A stretch of 64,000 nucleotides of DNA from Polymyxa betae (taxonomy: Eukaryota > Endomyxa > Phytomyxea > Plasmodiophorida > Plasmodiophoridae): assembly GCA_003693705.1 (NCBI GenBank), contig RBZT01000441.1, forward strand, positions 84,400 to 148,399. The letters are read 5' to 3'. The translations under genes and the position numbers were made by a program. The notes beneath the pieces are model-generated. The model made no database searches. It worked only from the letters and a program-made list of their open reading frames with translations, and had not been told where the DNA came from. Positions 20,988 through 31,664 of the stretch are shown one piece after another (position 1 is the first letter of the stretch; each line of letters begins with the position of its first letter).

Positions 20988-22158
20988 ATGGGATTTGCTC
21001 ATCTGTCCATACATGGTGTTCACTAGATCTATCGTATCATAGAGATGTATGTTTAATGCAGAAAGAGCTTTAATATTGTGCATTCAGAAGATCGACTTTT
21101 GTTGCGTATTTTTTCGTGTCATGAGCGCAACCATTGACAGCCTCTTTCGTGATAATGCGCATAGCGACCTTTTGGTAGAGCAATTTACAATTCAGAATTC
21201 GTCCATGCGGTTCTGTTTCGAACAGGAGCCAGTAAAGCCTCAGAACTGCATAAATGCGACCTGGAAGAAACTTTCACAGCCTGTCATTATCAACAAACTG
21301 TCGAATCGAATCGAATCCAACAGTGTCATTCTCTAACCTGTGTGAATCGAACCTGTGTCTTCGCGATTCAATCATTAACGGTCCGGCTTTGCTTGTCTGA
21401 AGCACAGGTTAGAGAATGACACTGTTGGATTCGATTCGATTCGACAGTTTGTTGATAATGACAGGCTGTGAAACGTCCATAGCACAAAGGAGGCTGAGAG
21501 GTACGGTACGCCGGCCTACCGTTGCGAACTTCTGAATCTACTCTAGTTTCAATTGTATTTCTCAAAATCAACGCACATTTTAAAACGTGCGAAAAATACT
21601 GTCCTCAAAAATCGAAAGTGTTGGACTGTGAGTTGCTTCGCAGTTTTAGGACAGTTTTGCCCATCCGAATTCCAAAAACGGAAGAACCTCTATCAACTTC
21701 CGGACATATAACGCCTTACCAAGTTATAAAATATTCAAATTCAAGACGTCAATTGATCAGGCTCGTCGAGATCTGCCTTTTGACGTCTTGTTTGCATTAA
21801 TTGGACCGACCCCGAGGCTCCTGTAATATCTTCGCTATGGAGGACGCTCTTTAAAAAAGTTGATTAAGATGTCCGCTACCGTAGGAGCTCCTACCGTTAC
21901 CTCAACTTGCCAACTTATTAGGTATACGTAACTTTTGTGATAAATTACTCTTTTGTTTGTGAAATCAACGAATCTTGTCCGGGAAAAAGCCATACTTTCA
22001 CAATGTGCGCTCGCACTTTATCTGAAAATCGATTTCAAACAAATGTTGAATAAAGATGGGTCGCGCTGTAGGCCGCAGACCTTCTGTAGGCCGGAGACCC
22101 CGGCACCCCGACCCCGTCACCCCGACCCCGCCCAGGTCAGAGCCACAATCCATTTACA
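20988..22158. other. Intergenic region with inverted repeats
   Basis: 1.17 kb without a supported gene. It holds a perfect 71-bp inverted repeat (listed separately). A smaller inverted pair lies at about 21599-21656 (actgtcctcaaaa against ttttaggacagt), and there is a palindrome-like ctaccgtaggagctcctaccg near 21877. The last 150 bp belong to the duplicated promoter of the GTPase gene at 22159. Confidence 0.6.
21272..21473. repeat. Perfect 71-bp inverted repeat with 60-bp spacer
   Basis: The left arm 21272-21342 (starts tttcacagcctgtcattatc) and the right arm 21403-21473 are exact reverse complements over 71 bp, separated by 60 bp. Transcribed, it would form a long perfect hairpin. Each arm contains a short internal repeat (tcgaa x3). 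It could be a fold-back element, a small-RNA precursor, a recent palindromic duplication or an assembly artefact. Confidence 0.9.
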
Positions 22159-22977
22159 ATGCGGATCATCAGTATTGTTGTCCTGTTAGGCCTCGTTGGA
22201 AGTCATTGTGCTGTCAAGGCGGGCTTCGCTCCTCATGAATACGGATGCTCCCGATTCAACAACTATCTGGGTCCGCAACACAACTGGGAGAACGATCTCG
22301 CCCCTGCATTTCTGCACAACGATTTCGTCGTTGTGATCCATGGTGTGGTGGGCGCCGGAAAATCGTCCCTCATTAAACTGCTCTGTGGACACCAGAATGA
22401 TCTACAGATCGGCCAAAAACTCCCAGACAGCAGCAACATTCGCAGTGTCACCGACCGAGCCAACGTTTATAATTGCCGGTCTCGAACCAGTCCTCAGTCC
22501 GCCACCATCTTTGTCATCGATACTCCCGGCTTCGAAGAACCCAACGAGGCAGGCCAACTATGCGCCCTAGAAGGCGTCGACCGTGCACTTCGATTTGCCC
22601 GAGAACAGCGAGCCCCTCTCCGGCGAATCTATTTCTTAATGGACTGGTCCGACCCCAAAGAACCCATCCCGCTCAATCTGGAAAACCACCTCCATATCCT
22701 GCTTGCCCGCTATGGATCCTTGGTCGCATCGCGGATCCGCTTCGTCATCAGCAAGTCGGATCGGTTGTATCGAATGGGACGGCCCCAGGTCCATATTAAG
22801 CAAATGGTGGCGTTTACTGGGCAATGCTATAAAAATGTATTCCAGCTGGCTATGGTTCCCAAGCAGATGGTTTTTGTGTCCTTAAATGCTGAATACGGGG
22901 ATTGTCCTACCATTCGACAGCTCACGACTGATTTTGGTTGGAGCGTCGGAGGAAATGATGCTCGGACTGAGCTCTGA
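22159..22977 (+). CDS. Secreted AIG1/GIMAP-like GTPase, copy 1
   Basis: The ATG at 22159 begins a strong signal peptide (MRIISIVVLLGLVGSHCAV). The GTPase domain has the P-loop GVVGAGKSS (about residues 62-70), the G3 motif DTPGF, the conserved box typical of AIG1 proteins around the IYFLMDWSDP strand, and the G4-like motif SKSD. The spacing fits the AIG1/GIMAP/Toc34 group, which is normally cytosolic or outer-membrane. The signal peptide is therefore unusual. After SKSD the sequence diverges from copy 2 and stops at 22977. The expected helical C-terminus may continue in other frames (22959-23442), so the gene may be frameshifted. The 5' half is part of an inverted duplication with 28940-29720. 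Confidence 0.75.
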   Translation: MRIISIVVLLGLVGSHCAVKAGFAPHEYGCSRFNNYLGPQHNWENDLAPAFLHNDFVVVIHGVVGAGKSSLIKLLCGHQNDLQIGQKLPDSSNIRSVTDRANVYNCRSRTSPQSATIFVIDTPGFEEPNEAGQLCALEGVDRALRFAREQRAPLRRIYFLMDWSDPKEPIPLNLENHLHILLARYGSLVASRIRFVISKSDRLYRMGRPQVHIKQMVAFTGQCYKNVFQLAMVPKQMVFVSLNAEYGDCPTIRQLTTDFGWSVGGNDARTEL

Positions 22978-23037
22978 TGGACCCTTGGATGCCAAATTGG
23001 AGCATTTTACGTCCATTCGTCAATTACATTTGTAAAT

Positions 23038-23442
23038 ATGCAGCAGCATAGTCAGAAAGCATTTCTTGCAAATATGCAGCAGCATGATCAGAAGGAGTTG
23101 CTGAATACTGTATCGTTGCCAGGCGTTCGTTGCGGTTATGATAATTTACTGGATCTGAGAATGGACACTCAAAAGACCATAACTGCTGCAAAAGAGATTT
23201 TACGTTTATTGCAAAGAAGCGCGTTCGACATGAGACAAGCACTCTTTGATCAAACTGTTACTTCCAATGTGTTCAAAGCAGCGTCGTACGCTGGCACCGC
23301 GGCGGGGTATGCAGTGCCAGTCGTCGCTCCAGTTGCCATCGCTATCCGTATGATAGGCGGTGGATGCGAAAGTTTGGCGGATAACAGTGCAATCCTTTTA
23401 AAAGAAGTTGAGGAAAACATCAATAAGTGCAAAACAGACTAG
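23038..23442 (+). pseudogene. Detached C-terminal part of GTPase copy 1
   Basis: This 134-codon ORF starts with a duplicated MQQHxQK motif and continues as amphipathic helix. A hydrophobic, glycine/alanine-rich segment (AASYAGTAAGYAVPVVAPVA) follows, and the ORF ends charged. Copy 2 of the GTPase family ends in a similar hydrophobic segment in continuous homology. This ORF is therefore probably the membrane-associated tail of copy 1, cut off by one or two frame changes between 22950 and 23030. It could instead be a separate small gene. Confidence 0.4.
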
Positions 23443-24551
23443 ATGGTCTTCCGCAAGATCTTGCAATCATGTGTGGCAATGCATCCCGCCAATGAATTTC
23501 CAAAACGTTTTGAATAAAATGCTGTATATTTGATGACTTGATTTCTGTTCTGCTCTTTCTGTGCGGCGACAAACTCGTCAAAGGCAGCCGCACAGGCAAG
23601 TTTGCAATCCAACTGGGATGCTATTGCATAGGCTGCTGGTTTCCTGCCAGTTGATCATTATCACGTTGGTCCTTTGGAACCAGGTTGCCGAGGCGCTCCT
23701 GTAATCATGTACATACATGACATCGCCCGTACACCGGACGGAGTCTAGAATGTAACGTGCTGCGAGTGACGGAGCACTCTCGAGAAATTCCAATTTTCAA
23801 TGCGCACTGTGTCAGGCTCCTCTTTTGAGCTTTCGAACAAATGTTGTTGGTAATGAATATACAAACTGTTTATCATCTAGTTTATTATCGCAAACATTCT
23901 ACCTGCAGATTCCACACATACAGCATGCAATGTCATCGTCGTCAAACGCAGCGCCGTCGTCCGTCTCCACCTTCGTCCTCGTACAGTGACTGGGACTCAA
24001 CTCAGCGAGACATCTTCAATCCCAGGTTCGCCAGCATGCGAATAGCGCGACGAGCGGCCCCAGCAGCGACATTGACCCGCACAGCCACCACGAAAACAAA
24101 ACGGTTCCCAGCGGACCTGATTCCGGCAAGCTGCTCCCGTTCCAACGGCGCGGCACCGAATCGCTCCAAGGCCCCGAGCCCACCATCCCATCGAAGACGG
24201 CGATGATGCCGAAACGATCAGCGAAGAGAGCTCATGTGGATACACAGCCCATAAACACACACAATAATGTGGTGGGAATGAGTCCGCCCAATCCATCTAT
24301 CAGATCCGAAAAGAGAGGCCGGATGAGACTATATAGAATCGCGCTGATGACTCATCCATCCTTCTCATCAATAGATCCAGAAAATCTCATCCATCAGGAG
24401 ATCAATTATCAATAGCGTGATTGTTGTCATTGCCCATACACAAGATGGGTCATCCGACCTTGGTCGGATGACGATTTTGCGACACAGACGTGGGTGGTCG
24501 GGGGCTATGGGATTGCGGCAACACCTGTTGATACATTTTCATTTTGTCATC
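23443..24551. other. Intergenic; weak basic ORF only
   Basis: 1.1 kb without a convincing gene. A 93-codon ORF from 23925 encodes an Arg/Ser/Pro-rich protein in a GC-rich patch and has no relatives I know. A 15-bp sequence ccgtacaccggacgg at about 23728 recurs near 29807. Confidence 0.4.
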
Positions 24552-25846
24552 ATGAATCAGCGACTGTCGTTCACCATCATTGCGTTGGTCTTTGGGTGCA
24601 TTGTTCCTAACATTCATGCAGCAGGCAATTATGGATGCAGGGGAGCGGCGCATACAAAGGAATCACCTGACTTGTGTTTTCGCCCCATCATTATGACCTT
24701 TCTCTGACGAAATATCTGGGTCCACAATCTCACAATGAGGAGTGGGAAAACTATTTGGCGGAATGTCTTTCAAACGGCAGTTTTACTACTGTCGTTCATG
24801 GCGTTGCTGGTGCTGGGAAATCACGTTTTATAGAGGGCCTGATTGGGATGGAGCCAGACACAATATCTGGACGCAAGAAACAATCGGAACCTAAAACTAC
24901 CCCGACTTTGATTAGCGGTGTTACTCAGGAATGCACCGTCTACTCAGACATTAACGACGAGGTCAATTTCTGGCATGTGATTGACACACCAGGTTTCGGA
25001 TAGGCGAAAGAGCCTGGCCAAAATATGGTAGCTAAGTCCCTTGATGCCTGCTTCGAAATGATCAAAGCTACAAATGCGCCCTGCAAACGAATATATTACA
25101 TGATCGATGAAACGAAGGCGCGCGATGAAGTTCCTCCGTCAATATTGGAGAACCTGCAAGCCTTGGCCTTAACTTATGGTCCCTCATTCGCTGATTATTT
25201 TCGATTTGTGGTTAGTAAGTGCGACATGCTATCTCTTAAAAAGGATATATTCGTGAATACCAAGAATAATCTGATCGCCGCATTCCGGGAAGCATGTGGA
25301 GTTGACTTGGTACAAGATCCAGTTCTGTATATTTCGACATCAAATGTTGAAGGACACAATTGTTTTCGTCATTTGTTTCTGGACGTGGCCAAGCCCTCAG
25401 GAGAAGGTTTACTCTTGCAACAAAGTGAAAGTTCCTTTTCCAGACAGGCTCGGACCCTTGAACAATTCAAAGCCCGTGTTATGCCGAGTGCTCTCAAATA
25501 TAAGGTACACGCTGGCGATCAGTGGAAGTATCGATCGCACGATGTCCTCCAGCATGATTATGACTTCTCGATCGACAAATCGTCAATATTGAAGATTGGG
25601 AATTCCACAAAGAATGCCCAAGACGAAACGTTGAAATATCTGACTTTCCTCAATTCGTATATTGATGCTCAAGATTACGTTCTAAAGTACGAAATTAAGG
25701 ACTGTGAAGATTGTGATTGTGCGAATCAGGCCAGACAACTCTTTAAAGGACTGAAAAACGTGGCTATCTCGGATCGTGATCTGGTAAAAGGAGCGTTTGA
25801 AACTATTGCAAATCTGCCGAGCTGCACACTGGCAAGCTTTGCATAA
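24552..25846 (+). pseudogene. Secreted AIG1-like GTPase, copy 3 (frameshift and nonsense)
   Basis: The ATG at 24552 begins a signal peptide (MNQRLSFTIIALVFGCIVPN). The GTPase part is in another frame from about 24674: KYLGPQSHNEEWENYLAE, P-loop GVAGAGKSR, then VIDTPGFG directly followed by TAG at 25001-25003 where relatives have Glu. Beyond the stop the frame stays open to 25846 (IYYMIDET strand, FVVSKCD as G4, long helical C-terminus). The long open 3' half shows the damage is recent, or that the stop and frameshift are sequence errors. It shares the family layout with copy 1 but is clearly diverged from it. Confidence 0.75.
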
Positions 25847-26848
25847 TTGTACGATGGGAATACAGAGAGATTTGTTTTGCAATTTCGTTATACGCTATGA
25901 TGTAGTGGTGTATCGAACGGTTGTTCGACAGTTAATGGGACAAGTCCTGTATTAATGTATAAATAACGCGCCTGTAGTGTCTCGTATACCTGTGAAAGAA
26001 CCTACCAGGAGCCTATGCTTAAGGGTCCTCTACTCCTGTTCCAGAGAACATCTCCTACTCCTGCCAGATGCTAACAGACTACCTGACTGACAGCGACAAT
26101 TCGAAGGCATCGGATCGCTTCAAGATTACATGGGTACTGGAGACTACTGTATTGTGGAAATTATGTGCAGTGATGATCTCAGACAAGGTAATCGTGTATG
26201 TCATATGGTACCCGTCTCCTTAACACGACATTTTTACATAGGGCCACGGAATTTTGGATCCAATATTTCCCAAAGACAGATTCTCGTCACGACATCGGAT
26301 TTCGGCAAAAAAATATTCACGGAGTTTATTCAACAATGACGCATTTTTATTGATAACAAAGTGCGCAGTGGCGCATTTTTATTTATCACATTGGGAAAAA
26401 TTGAAAGTGTCGAGCTACCGTAGGTAAGATGGCGGGTATACATGTTGTTGTGGCTGTACATATATGGGACCCCGTATGGAACCAACATATTCCCTTGGTA
26501 CCTATGATCCAGCCTTCGCCTACGATCACCTCAAGCTTGCAACCACCATGACACCTTAGCGTACAGATTATCTACAAGGCGTTGCAGTTCCAATTCAACC
26601 ACATTCCCGACGTCGTCTTGGAGAGCTTCGTGTTCGTCATGACTGATTCGTTCAGATTGCTAGGTCAGGGGATACTTGTAGAGCCAGTTGGTCGTACTGT
26701 ATCAAGACATATAACTATGGTAAGTGCCATAATAAGGGGACTGATCATATCCACGTTCAAATGGAAGCCACAGAACATATCCGTGCTGGTCTATGGGGTC
26801 TCGTGGTCTACGAGATAGACCTGCCGCACCACTTGTCATTTTGTCATC
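25847..26848. other. Intergenic, nothing firm
   Basis: About 1 kb between GTPase copies 3 and 4. It contains short repeated AT-rich motifs (gcgcatttttatt twice near 26340-26390). None of its open frames resembles a gene. Confidence 0.4.
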
Positions 26849-27480
26849 ATGAATCAGCGACTGTCGCTCACCATCTTGTGTTGGTCTTTGTTTGCATTGT
26901 TCCCAACAGTCACACAGACCGTTATGGAGGCAGGGGAGGGTCGCTTAGACACCAATCATCTGAACCGAAGTTTGTTATATGACCGTCTCTAGACAATTTC
27001 TGGGTCGACCAGCTCACAACGATGCCTGCCAAGATGATATGATTCAATGTCTATCAAACGGCAGTTTTACTGCTGTCGTTCATGGCGTTATGGGTGATGG
27101 GAAATCACGTTTGGTAGAGACTCGGATTATTATCAGACCAGGAACAATATCTGGATACGAATTCACAATCCACTCGAGAATGCGTCGTTTACGATGACGT
27201 TATTGCTTGTAATGGCACCTTTATATAATCAACACATCGGTTTTGGAAAACAACCCGGTACTGGTGATGATACTATTGTGCAACAATCCAACAAATTGGT
27301 ATTGACGCACCCTTAAAGCGAATCTATTTGATGTTAGATTTCTACCCATCGAGAGATCAAATTCCCCCTTCAAGCTGCAAACGTTGTTTTCAGCTTACGG
27401 TCCAGAAATCATAGACAGTTTCCGATTTGTTATGAGCCAGTGTGACCGATTGGAATATCGTCGGCAATCTATCGTTGATG
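26849..27480 (+). pseudogene. Secreted AIG1-like GTPase, copy 4 (degenerate)
   Basis: The first 90 bases match copy 3 closely (tcatcatgaatcagcgactg, same signal peptide start). Fragments of the GTPase follow in different frames: a P-loop GVMGDGKSR near 27088, remnants of the GFG-K motif near 27240, a KRIYLMLDF-like strand near 27318 and a FRFVMSQCDRLE G4 region near 27420. Several stops and shifts separate them. It is a decayed paralogue of copy 3. Confidence 0.75.
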
Positions 27481-28302
27481 TTTAAGCGATGCTTATTACG
27501 AATATTCGGTGAATCTATCGGAGCCGCCTTTTGCTCTTGGATCTATATGGAGGTTTCCCCAATGCCGACATCGATTCAGATGCGAAAGGGTCTTCATCAC
27601 CATGCTCAATACCCGATACAACGCGTGTCTATTAATCCTCTAGATTCCGACCACACCAATACTGACAATGCTGCTCATACGGAACTGCCAGTTTCTAACC
27701 ACGACGTTAATCCTGCTGATCCACCTATTCAATGCGAACGGATAAACGAGTTTCGATTGATCCACAAGTCTCTGAGCATGTCAATGTCGACGCATCTGAT
27801 ACCGATCGGAACGTCGCGCAAACGCCACAAAGCTGAAAATCGCATTCGAGCACTGGAGTTCTGGATTTGGTCATCGTCTGTGGCTGTGTTCTGCTATTAT
27901 TCTGTGCCGCGATCACGGTTTTTGCCTGCACTGAAAGTCTTGCTGTTCGTACAAAGATAATGATCGTTAATTAGTGTTTTATCAATTATTGCAATGTGGG
28001 TGTTTGACGTGGTACTTGTAACAATAATGTGGTTTTAACACGAACGCGATTCTCGAGGATATCACACGCATCTTCATGGAACATCGCCAACTGCTGCAGT
28101 CGCATCGTTATGTCAAGTTAATAAACGACTCGACAGTCGTTCGAAGAAGGCAGGAATGACATTTGATGTAATCACGACAGACGGATTGGGTACGTACTGG
28201 CCGACAATAACCACGAACTAACCCCTGAGATAATTAACGCCCATATCCTACATGAAATGCTATATGTCACACGATCAATGAGTTGTTAACAAATCTGTGT
28301 AT
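27481..28302. other. Region with a possible broken membrane-protein ORF
   Basis: An open frame running to 27960 encodes a polar Ser/Pro/His-rich sequence. At about 27855-27950 a neighbouring frame encodes a good membrane helix (LVIVCGCVLLLFCAAITVFA) followed by a basic tail. The layout resembles the type I membrane protein at 30635 with one frame change. The rest up to copy 2 of the GTPase shows nothing. Confidence 0.3.
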
Positions 28303-29541
28303 TTATCGATGCTTGACAGAATTGACACCGCAATACAGCGGCAGATCAGGTAACCACTTCCCATTCAATGCATCAAGCTTACATCGATCGTGTTCAGCAG
28401 CAATCGCATAGTTTCGATGCGCAAGGCCTGCAGCCAGGCAACTACCCCCAACGAGTGTTCCGACACCCGTCATACAGATAGTGAAACCTGCAGCGATAAG
28501 CTCGTCCTTTGACTTTTTTCAAAAGTCATTTGATATTCTCTCAGAAGCTGGGAAATTCGAGATGCTAGATCCTGGAGAGAACGGGTGGACGACTGTAGCC
28601 ACAGAACACGTGTGGGTTCCCATTCGATAGCACTTAGAAAATTTTCGAAACTGTACTCTTTGATCAGGGATCCAAGCAATTTGTACATCACCTTATAGGT
28701 CTTCAAGTGAGGAGAATTAACACCCGAAAATAAAGTCGGTTGCAAATCGCCTTCGCAGGCTCGATCATTGGAAGCAATGGTTAGATCGTGTGACAGCTGA
28801 CGAGCATTCCCATTCGATGTCACTGAAATGAAAAGCACGGTTTTGGAATGCGGCTCTGGATCGAATACCCATTTAAAACACTCTAAAATTCTGTCCAGCC
28901 TTTCCTTAGCCTTGTCCTTGTTGTCTTTCATCAACAGATCCGACTTGCTGACGACGAAGCGGACCCGCGATCCGATCGAGGGTCCATATCGGGCAAGCAG
29001 GATACGGAGATGGCTTTCCAGGTTGTTTGGGACGGCTTCTTTGGGGTCGGTCCAGTCCAGTAAGAAATAGATTCGCTTGAGAGGGGCTCGCTGTTCTCGG
29101 GCAAATTGATGTGCACGGTCGACGCCTTCTAGGGCGCGTAGTTGGCCTGCCTCGCTGGGTTCCCCGAAGCCGGGAGTATCGATGACAAAGATGTTGGCAG
29201 AATGAGGATTGGTTCGAGACCGGCAGTTATAAATGTCGGCTCGGTCGGTGAGACTTTGAATGTTGCTGCCGTCTGGGAGTTTTTGGCCGATCTGTAGACC
29301 ATTCTGGTGTCCACAGAGCAATTTAATGAGGGACGATTTTCCGGCGGCCACCACACCATGGATCACCACGACGAAATCTTTGTTCAGAAATGCAGGGGCG
29401 AGATCATTCTCCCAGTTGTGTTGCGGACCCAGATAGTTGTTGAATCGGGAGCATCCGTATTCATGAGGAACGAAGCCCGAAATTGACAGCACAATGACTT
29501 CCAACGAGGCCTAACAGGACAACAATACTGATGATCCGCAT
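28303..29541 (-). pseudogene. Secreted AIG1-like GTPase, copy 2 (inverted duplicate, two frame changes)
   Basis: Reading from 29541 the first 19 codons are identical to the signal peptide of copy 1. One extra base (about 29476-29486) then shifts the frame, and the GTPase domain continues in another frame to 28470: P-loop GVVAAGKSS, DTPGFGEPSEAG, VSKSD, then a helical region. At the A6 run near 28518 a second shift leads into an open frame ending at 28303. That frame encodes a hydrophobic segment (LIAAGFTICMTGVGTLVGGS) and a Cys-containing tail. This copy best shows the full architecture: signal peptide, AIG1 GTPase, helices, membrane segment. Both shifts could be homopolymer errors, so a functional gene is not excluded. 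Confidence 0.7.
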
Positions 29542-30634
29542 TGTAAATGGATTGTGGCTCTGACCTGGGCGGGGTCGGGGTGACGGGATCTGCGGCCTAC
29601 AATGCGACTCATCTTAATTCAACATTGTCGGGGTCTACGGGCTACAGTGCGACTCAATTCAACATTGTGTCAGATCGGTTTCCGATAAAGTGCGGGCGCA
29701 CTTTTTCAATATATGGCTTCTCCGTGGCTGCCTATCGAATCTCCTCGTACTGTATGTACAACGGAAGGGCCCATCGAGTCTACAATGTAACGTATAGTAA
29801 CCATCCCGTACACCGGACGGGTGCATTCAAGGTTTCTTGTTCTATCGAGGGCTGTTGCCTTTATTCCTTTCGACGGGCTCTATCAAAGAAAGGCCTTGTT
29901 TTGGTCAATAATGGGATCCGCGGCTGAGCCGTTGCAGATCTATGAGACCATATGACCAAAGTATGACAGTCTAGATGTCGATGACGGTTAAGGCTGGAGA
30001 CGGGAAGATCATTCGGACATGCTAATTGAAGATCTCCACTGCCCCTCCAGTGCCATTTCGCTGTTGTCGTCATCCTCAGAGGGTGGAACTGAATCACCCT
30101 GTTTTTCAGCCAAGCCTACAACAAAATACAGAGAGAAGCATTCTGATCATTGGCGATGGAACGAAAATGAAAGTCAATGTTACTGGAGACTAGACTGAAG
30201 CGTTTGTCTTTCTCTCTTTTTGTTTTATTGTAGGCTTGGCTGGCAACGGGTGATTTCTTTCCGCCTTCTCAGGAGGACAACGACAACAATCGAATACCAG
30301 GCCAGGGCAAATTAAAGGCACAATAAATTTGGATTTTTGGGTTGGGTGAATTATCTATCCTTCGAATGTCATTTCGGAATTGGGGAAATTAAAAATCATG
30401 GAAATAGAATTGGTGGCTTATTTGTATTCTAGAGCATGGGTGTTTTAATATCATTTTCGTGAATTCAGGACATTGATTTTTGGAAATGGCTGTTATTTTG
30501 GGTGGAAAATATCGACGATACCTTTACTGTTCTCGCATCGAGGCTTAAATATGGCTATTATCTTCCGATATAAAAAAGCTTCTGATGGCCGATTCTATGA
30601 TCTTCCTCCGATTCATAATTCATTCATTATCACG
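29542..30634. other. Promoter side of GTPase copy 2 and intergenic DNA
   Basis: From 29542 to about 29720 the DNA mirrors the region upstream of copy 1 (22000-22158), including a gatctgcggcctacaa(t/g)gcgac block. Farther on, about 30108-30243, is an imperfect inverted repeat (listed separately). No gene is supported. Confidence 0.5.
30108..30243. repeat. Imperfect 31-33 bp inverted repeat
   Basis: The arm cagccaagcctacaacaaaa (continuing tacagagagaa) at 30108-30138 pairs with ttctctctttttgttttatt (continuing gtaggcttggctg) at about 30211-30243, with a loop of about 70 nt. It could be the ends of a small MITE-like element. No clear target-site duplication was found. Confidence 0.6.
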
Positions 30635-31336
30635 ATGAAAATTGTTGCTATCTCTATCGGCATCGCCATAGCTGCTGCTCTAGCCTTTGGCCTGTCAGAC
30701 GATTCTGGACTGACAGTTCCTAATGACCCTTTGCCGAAAACGAGGACAACAAGCATTTTGCTGATTAAGAGGCCTTCGTCTCACTCGAAGCCCTCAGATA
30801 TTCATCGTCCACGCTTGCGAATGATCCTCATTATCCGTCGTCGCATATCGCTAGGAAACTCATCTTGGCCTCATAATGGCATCGGTGCCGCTAAATACGA
30901 TCCTTTCTCACATAGGCAGTCTCTTTGGAGTGGTGAATCTGGTGATAGACTTCTTTCTCATAATGTTCATCCAAGTCCTAGACACAGCACTCATCACAAA
31001 GCAGATGGCTTCAGTGATCATTATCATGTTAAGAAAGAACCAGAATTGAAATATGTTCGTACCGGAAACCGATACTCTGACGATTCGGATATTGACCGAT
31101 ATGAATTCTTTAAGCACCAATCGCAGGCACCAACCCATCAAGACTCGAAAGCACGTATTCTCAGACGTGAAACTATCGTTATTTCACTGTTCGTGATCGC
31201 GACACTTTGCGGTTTGGGCCTGACCATCCTATCGATGCGACCTCGGCAGAGAGTCGATGATGAGACCAACGAAGAGGTCGATGATAAGACATATGCGCCT
31301 CTACTATCACCATCTGTGGTTACTACAACGGCTTGA
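30635..31336 (+). CDS. Type I membrane protein, uncharacterised
   Basis: From the ATG at 30635 the 233-aa protein has a signal peptide (MKIVAISIGIAIAAALAFGL). A basic, Ser/His/Arg-rich extracellular part of about 150 residues follows. A membrane helix (IVISLFVIATLCGLGLTILS) comes next, then an acidic cytoplasmic tail ending LLSPSVVTTTA. An earlier ATG at 30551 would hide the signal peptide. No domain is recognised. The composition differs from the housekeeping genes, which suits a fast-evolving surface protein. Confidence 0.55.
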   Translation: MKIVAISIGIAIAAALAFGLSDDSGLTVPNDPLPKTRTTSILLIKRPSSHSKPSDIHRPRLRMILIIRRRISLGNSSWPHNGIGAAKYDPFSHRQSLWSGESGDRLLSHNVHPSPRHSTHHKADGFSDHYHVKKEPELKYVRTGNRYSDDSDIDRYEFFKHQSQAPTHQDSKARILRRETIVISLFVIATLCGLGLTILSMRPRQRVDDETNEEVDDKTYAPLLSPSVVTTTA

Positions 31337-31664
31337 TGAAGATAATGAACTCTCTAAACTTGAATTTTCTGACCTAACCTTAAATCAATGTGTTTCTTCA
31401 GCAAGCAAAATTTTAAAATGGGATTATCATCTTATTGTTGCTGTACCAAATTGCGGCCTTCTTTCTGATAAAACTCACAACACGAAATTGTCCCTGACTA
31501 ATCTCAGGCGGCATAATGTTGACTTGACAGTTATGATGCACCACTATGAACATTGGTGCTTCGTAGAATCCATCGGTTAACGACTTCGACTGCGATCTTA
31601 TCGTCATCGTTTTTATCTTTTCCGGGACGCCACATTGAGGCTAATTCCCGGCCTGGTCGGGGGA
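31337..31664. other. Intergenic between converging genes
   Basis: 328 bp. A plus-strand frame stays open to 31580 but overlaps the preceding gene and resembles no protein known to me. Confidence 0.4.

Noticed and set aside
23841-24206. Arg/Ser/Pro-rich ORF
   Set aside because: It lies in a GC-rich patch that opens several frames on both strands, with no relatives and no splice pattern.
29547-29927. 126-codon plus-strand ORF
   Set aside because: Its first part is antisense to the duplicated promoter of GTPase copy 2, and the same block at copy 1 is not open.
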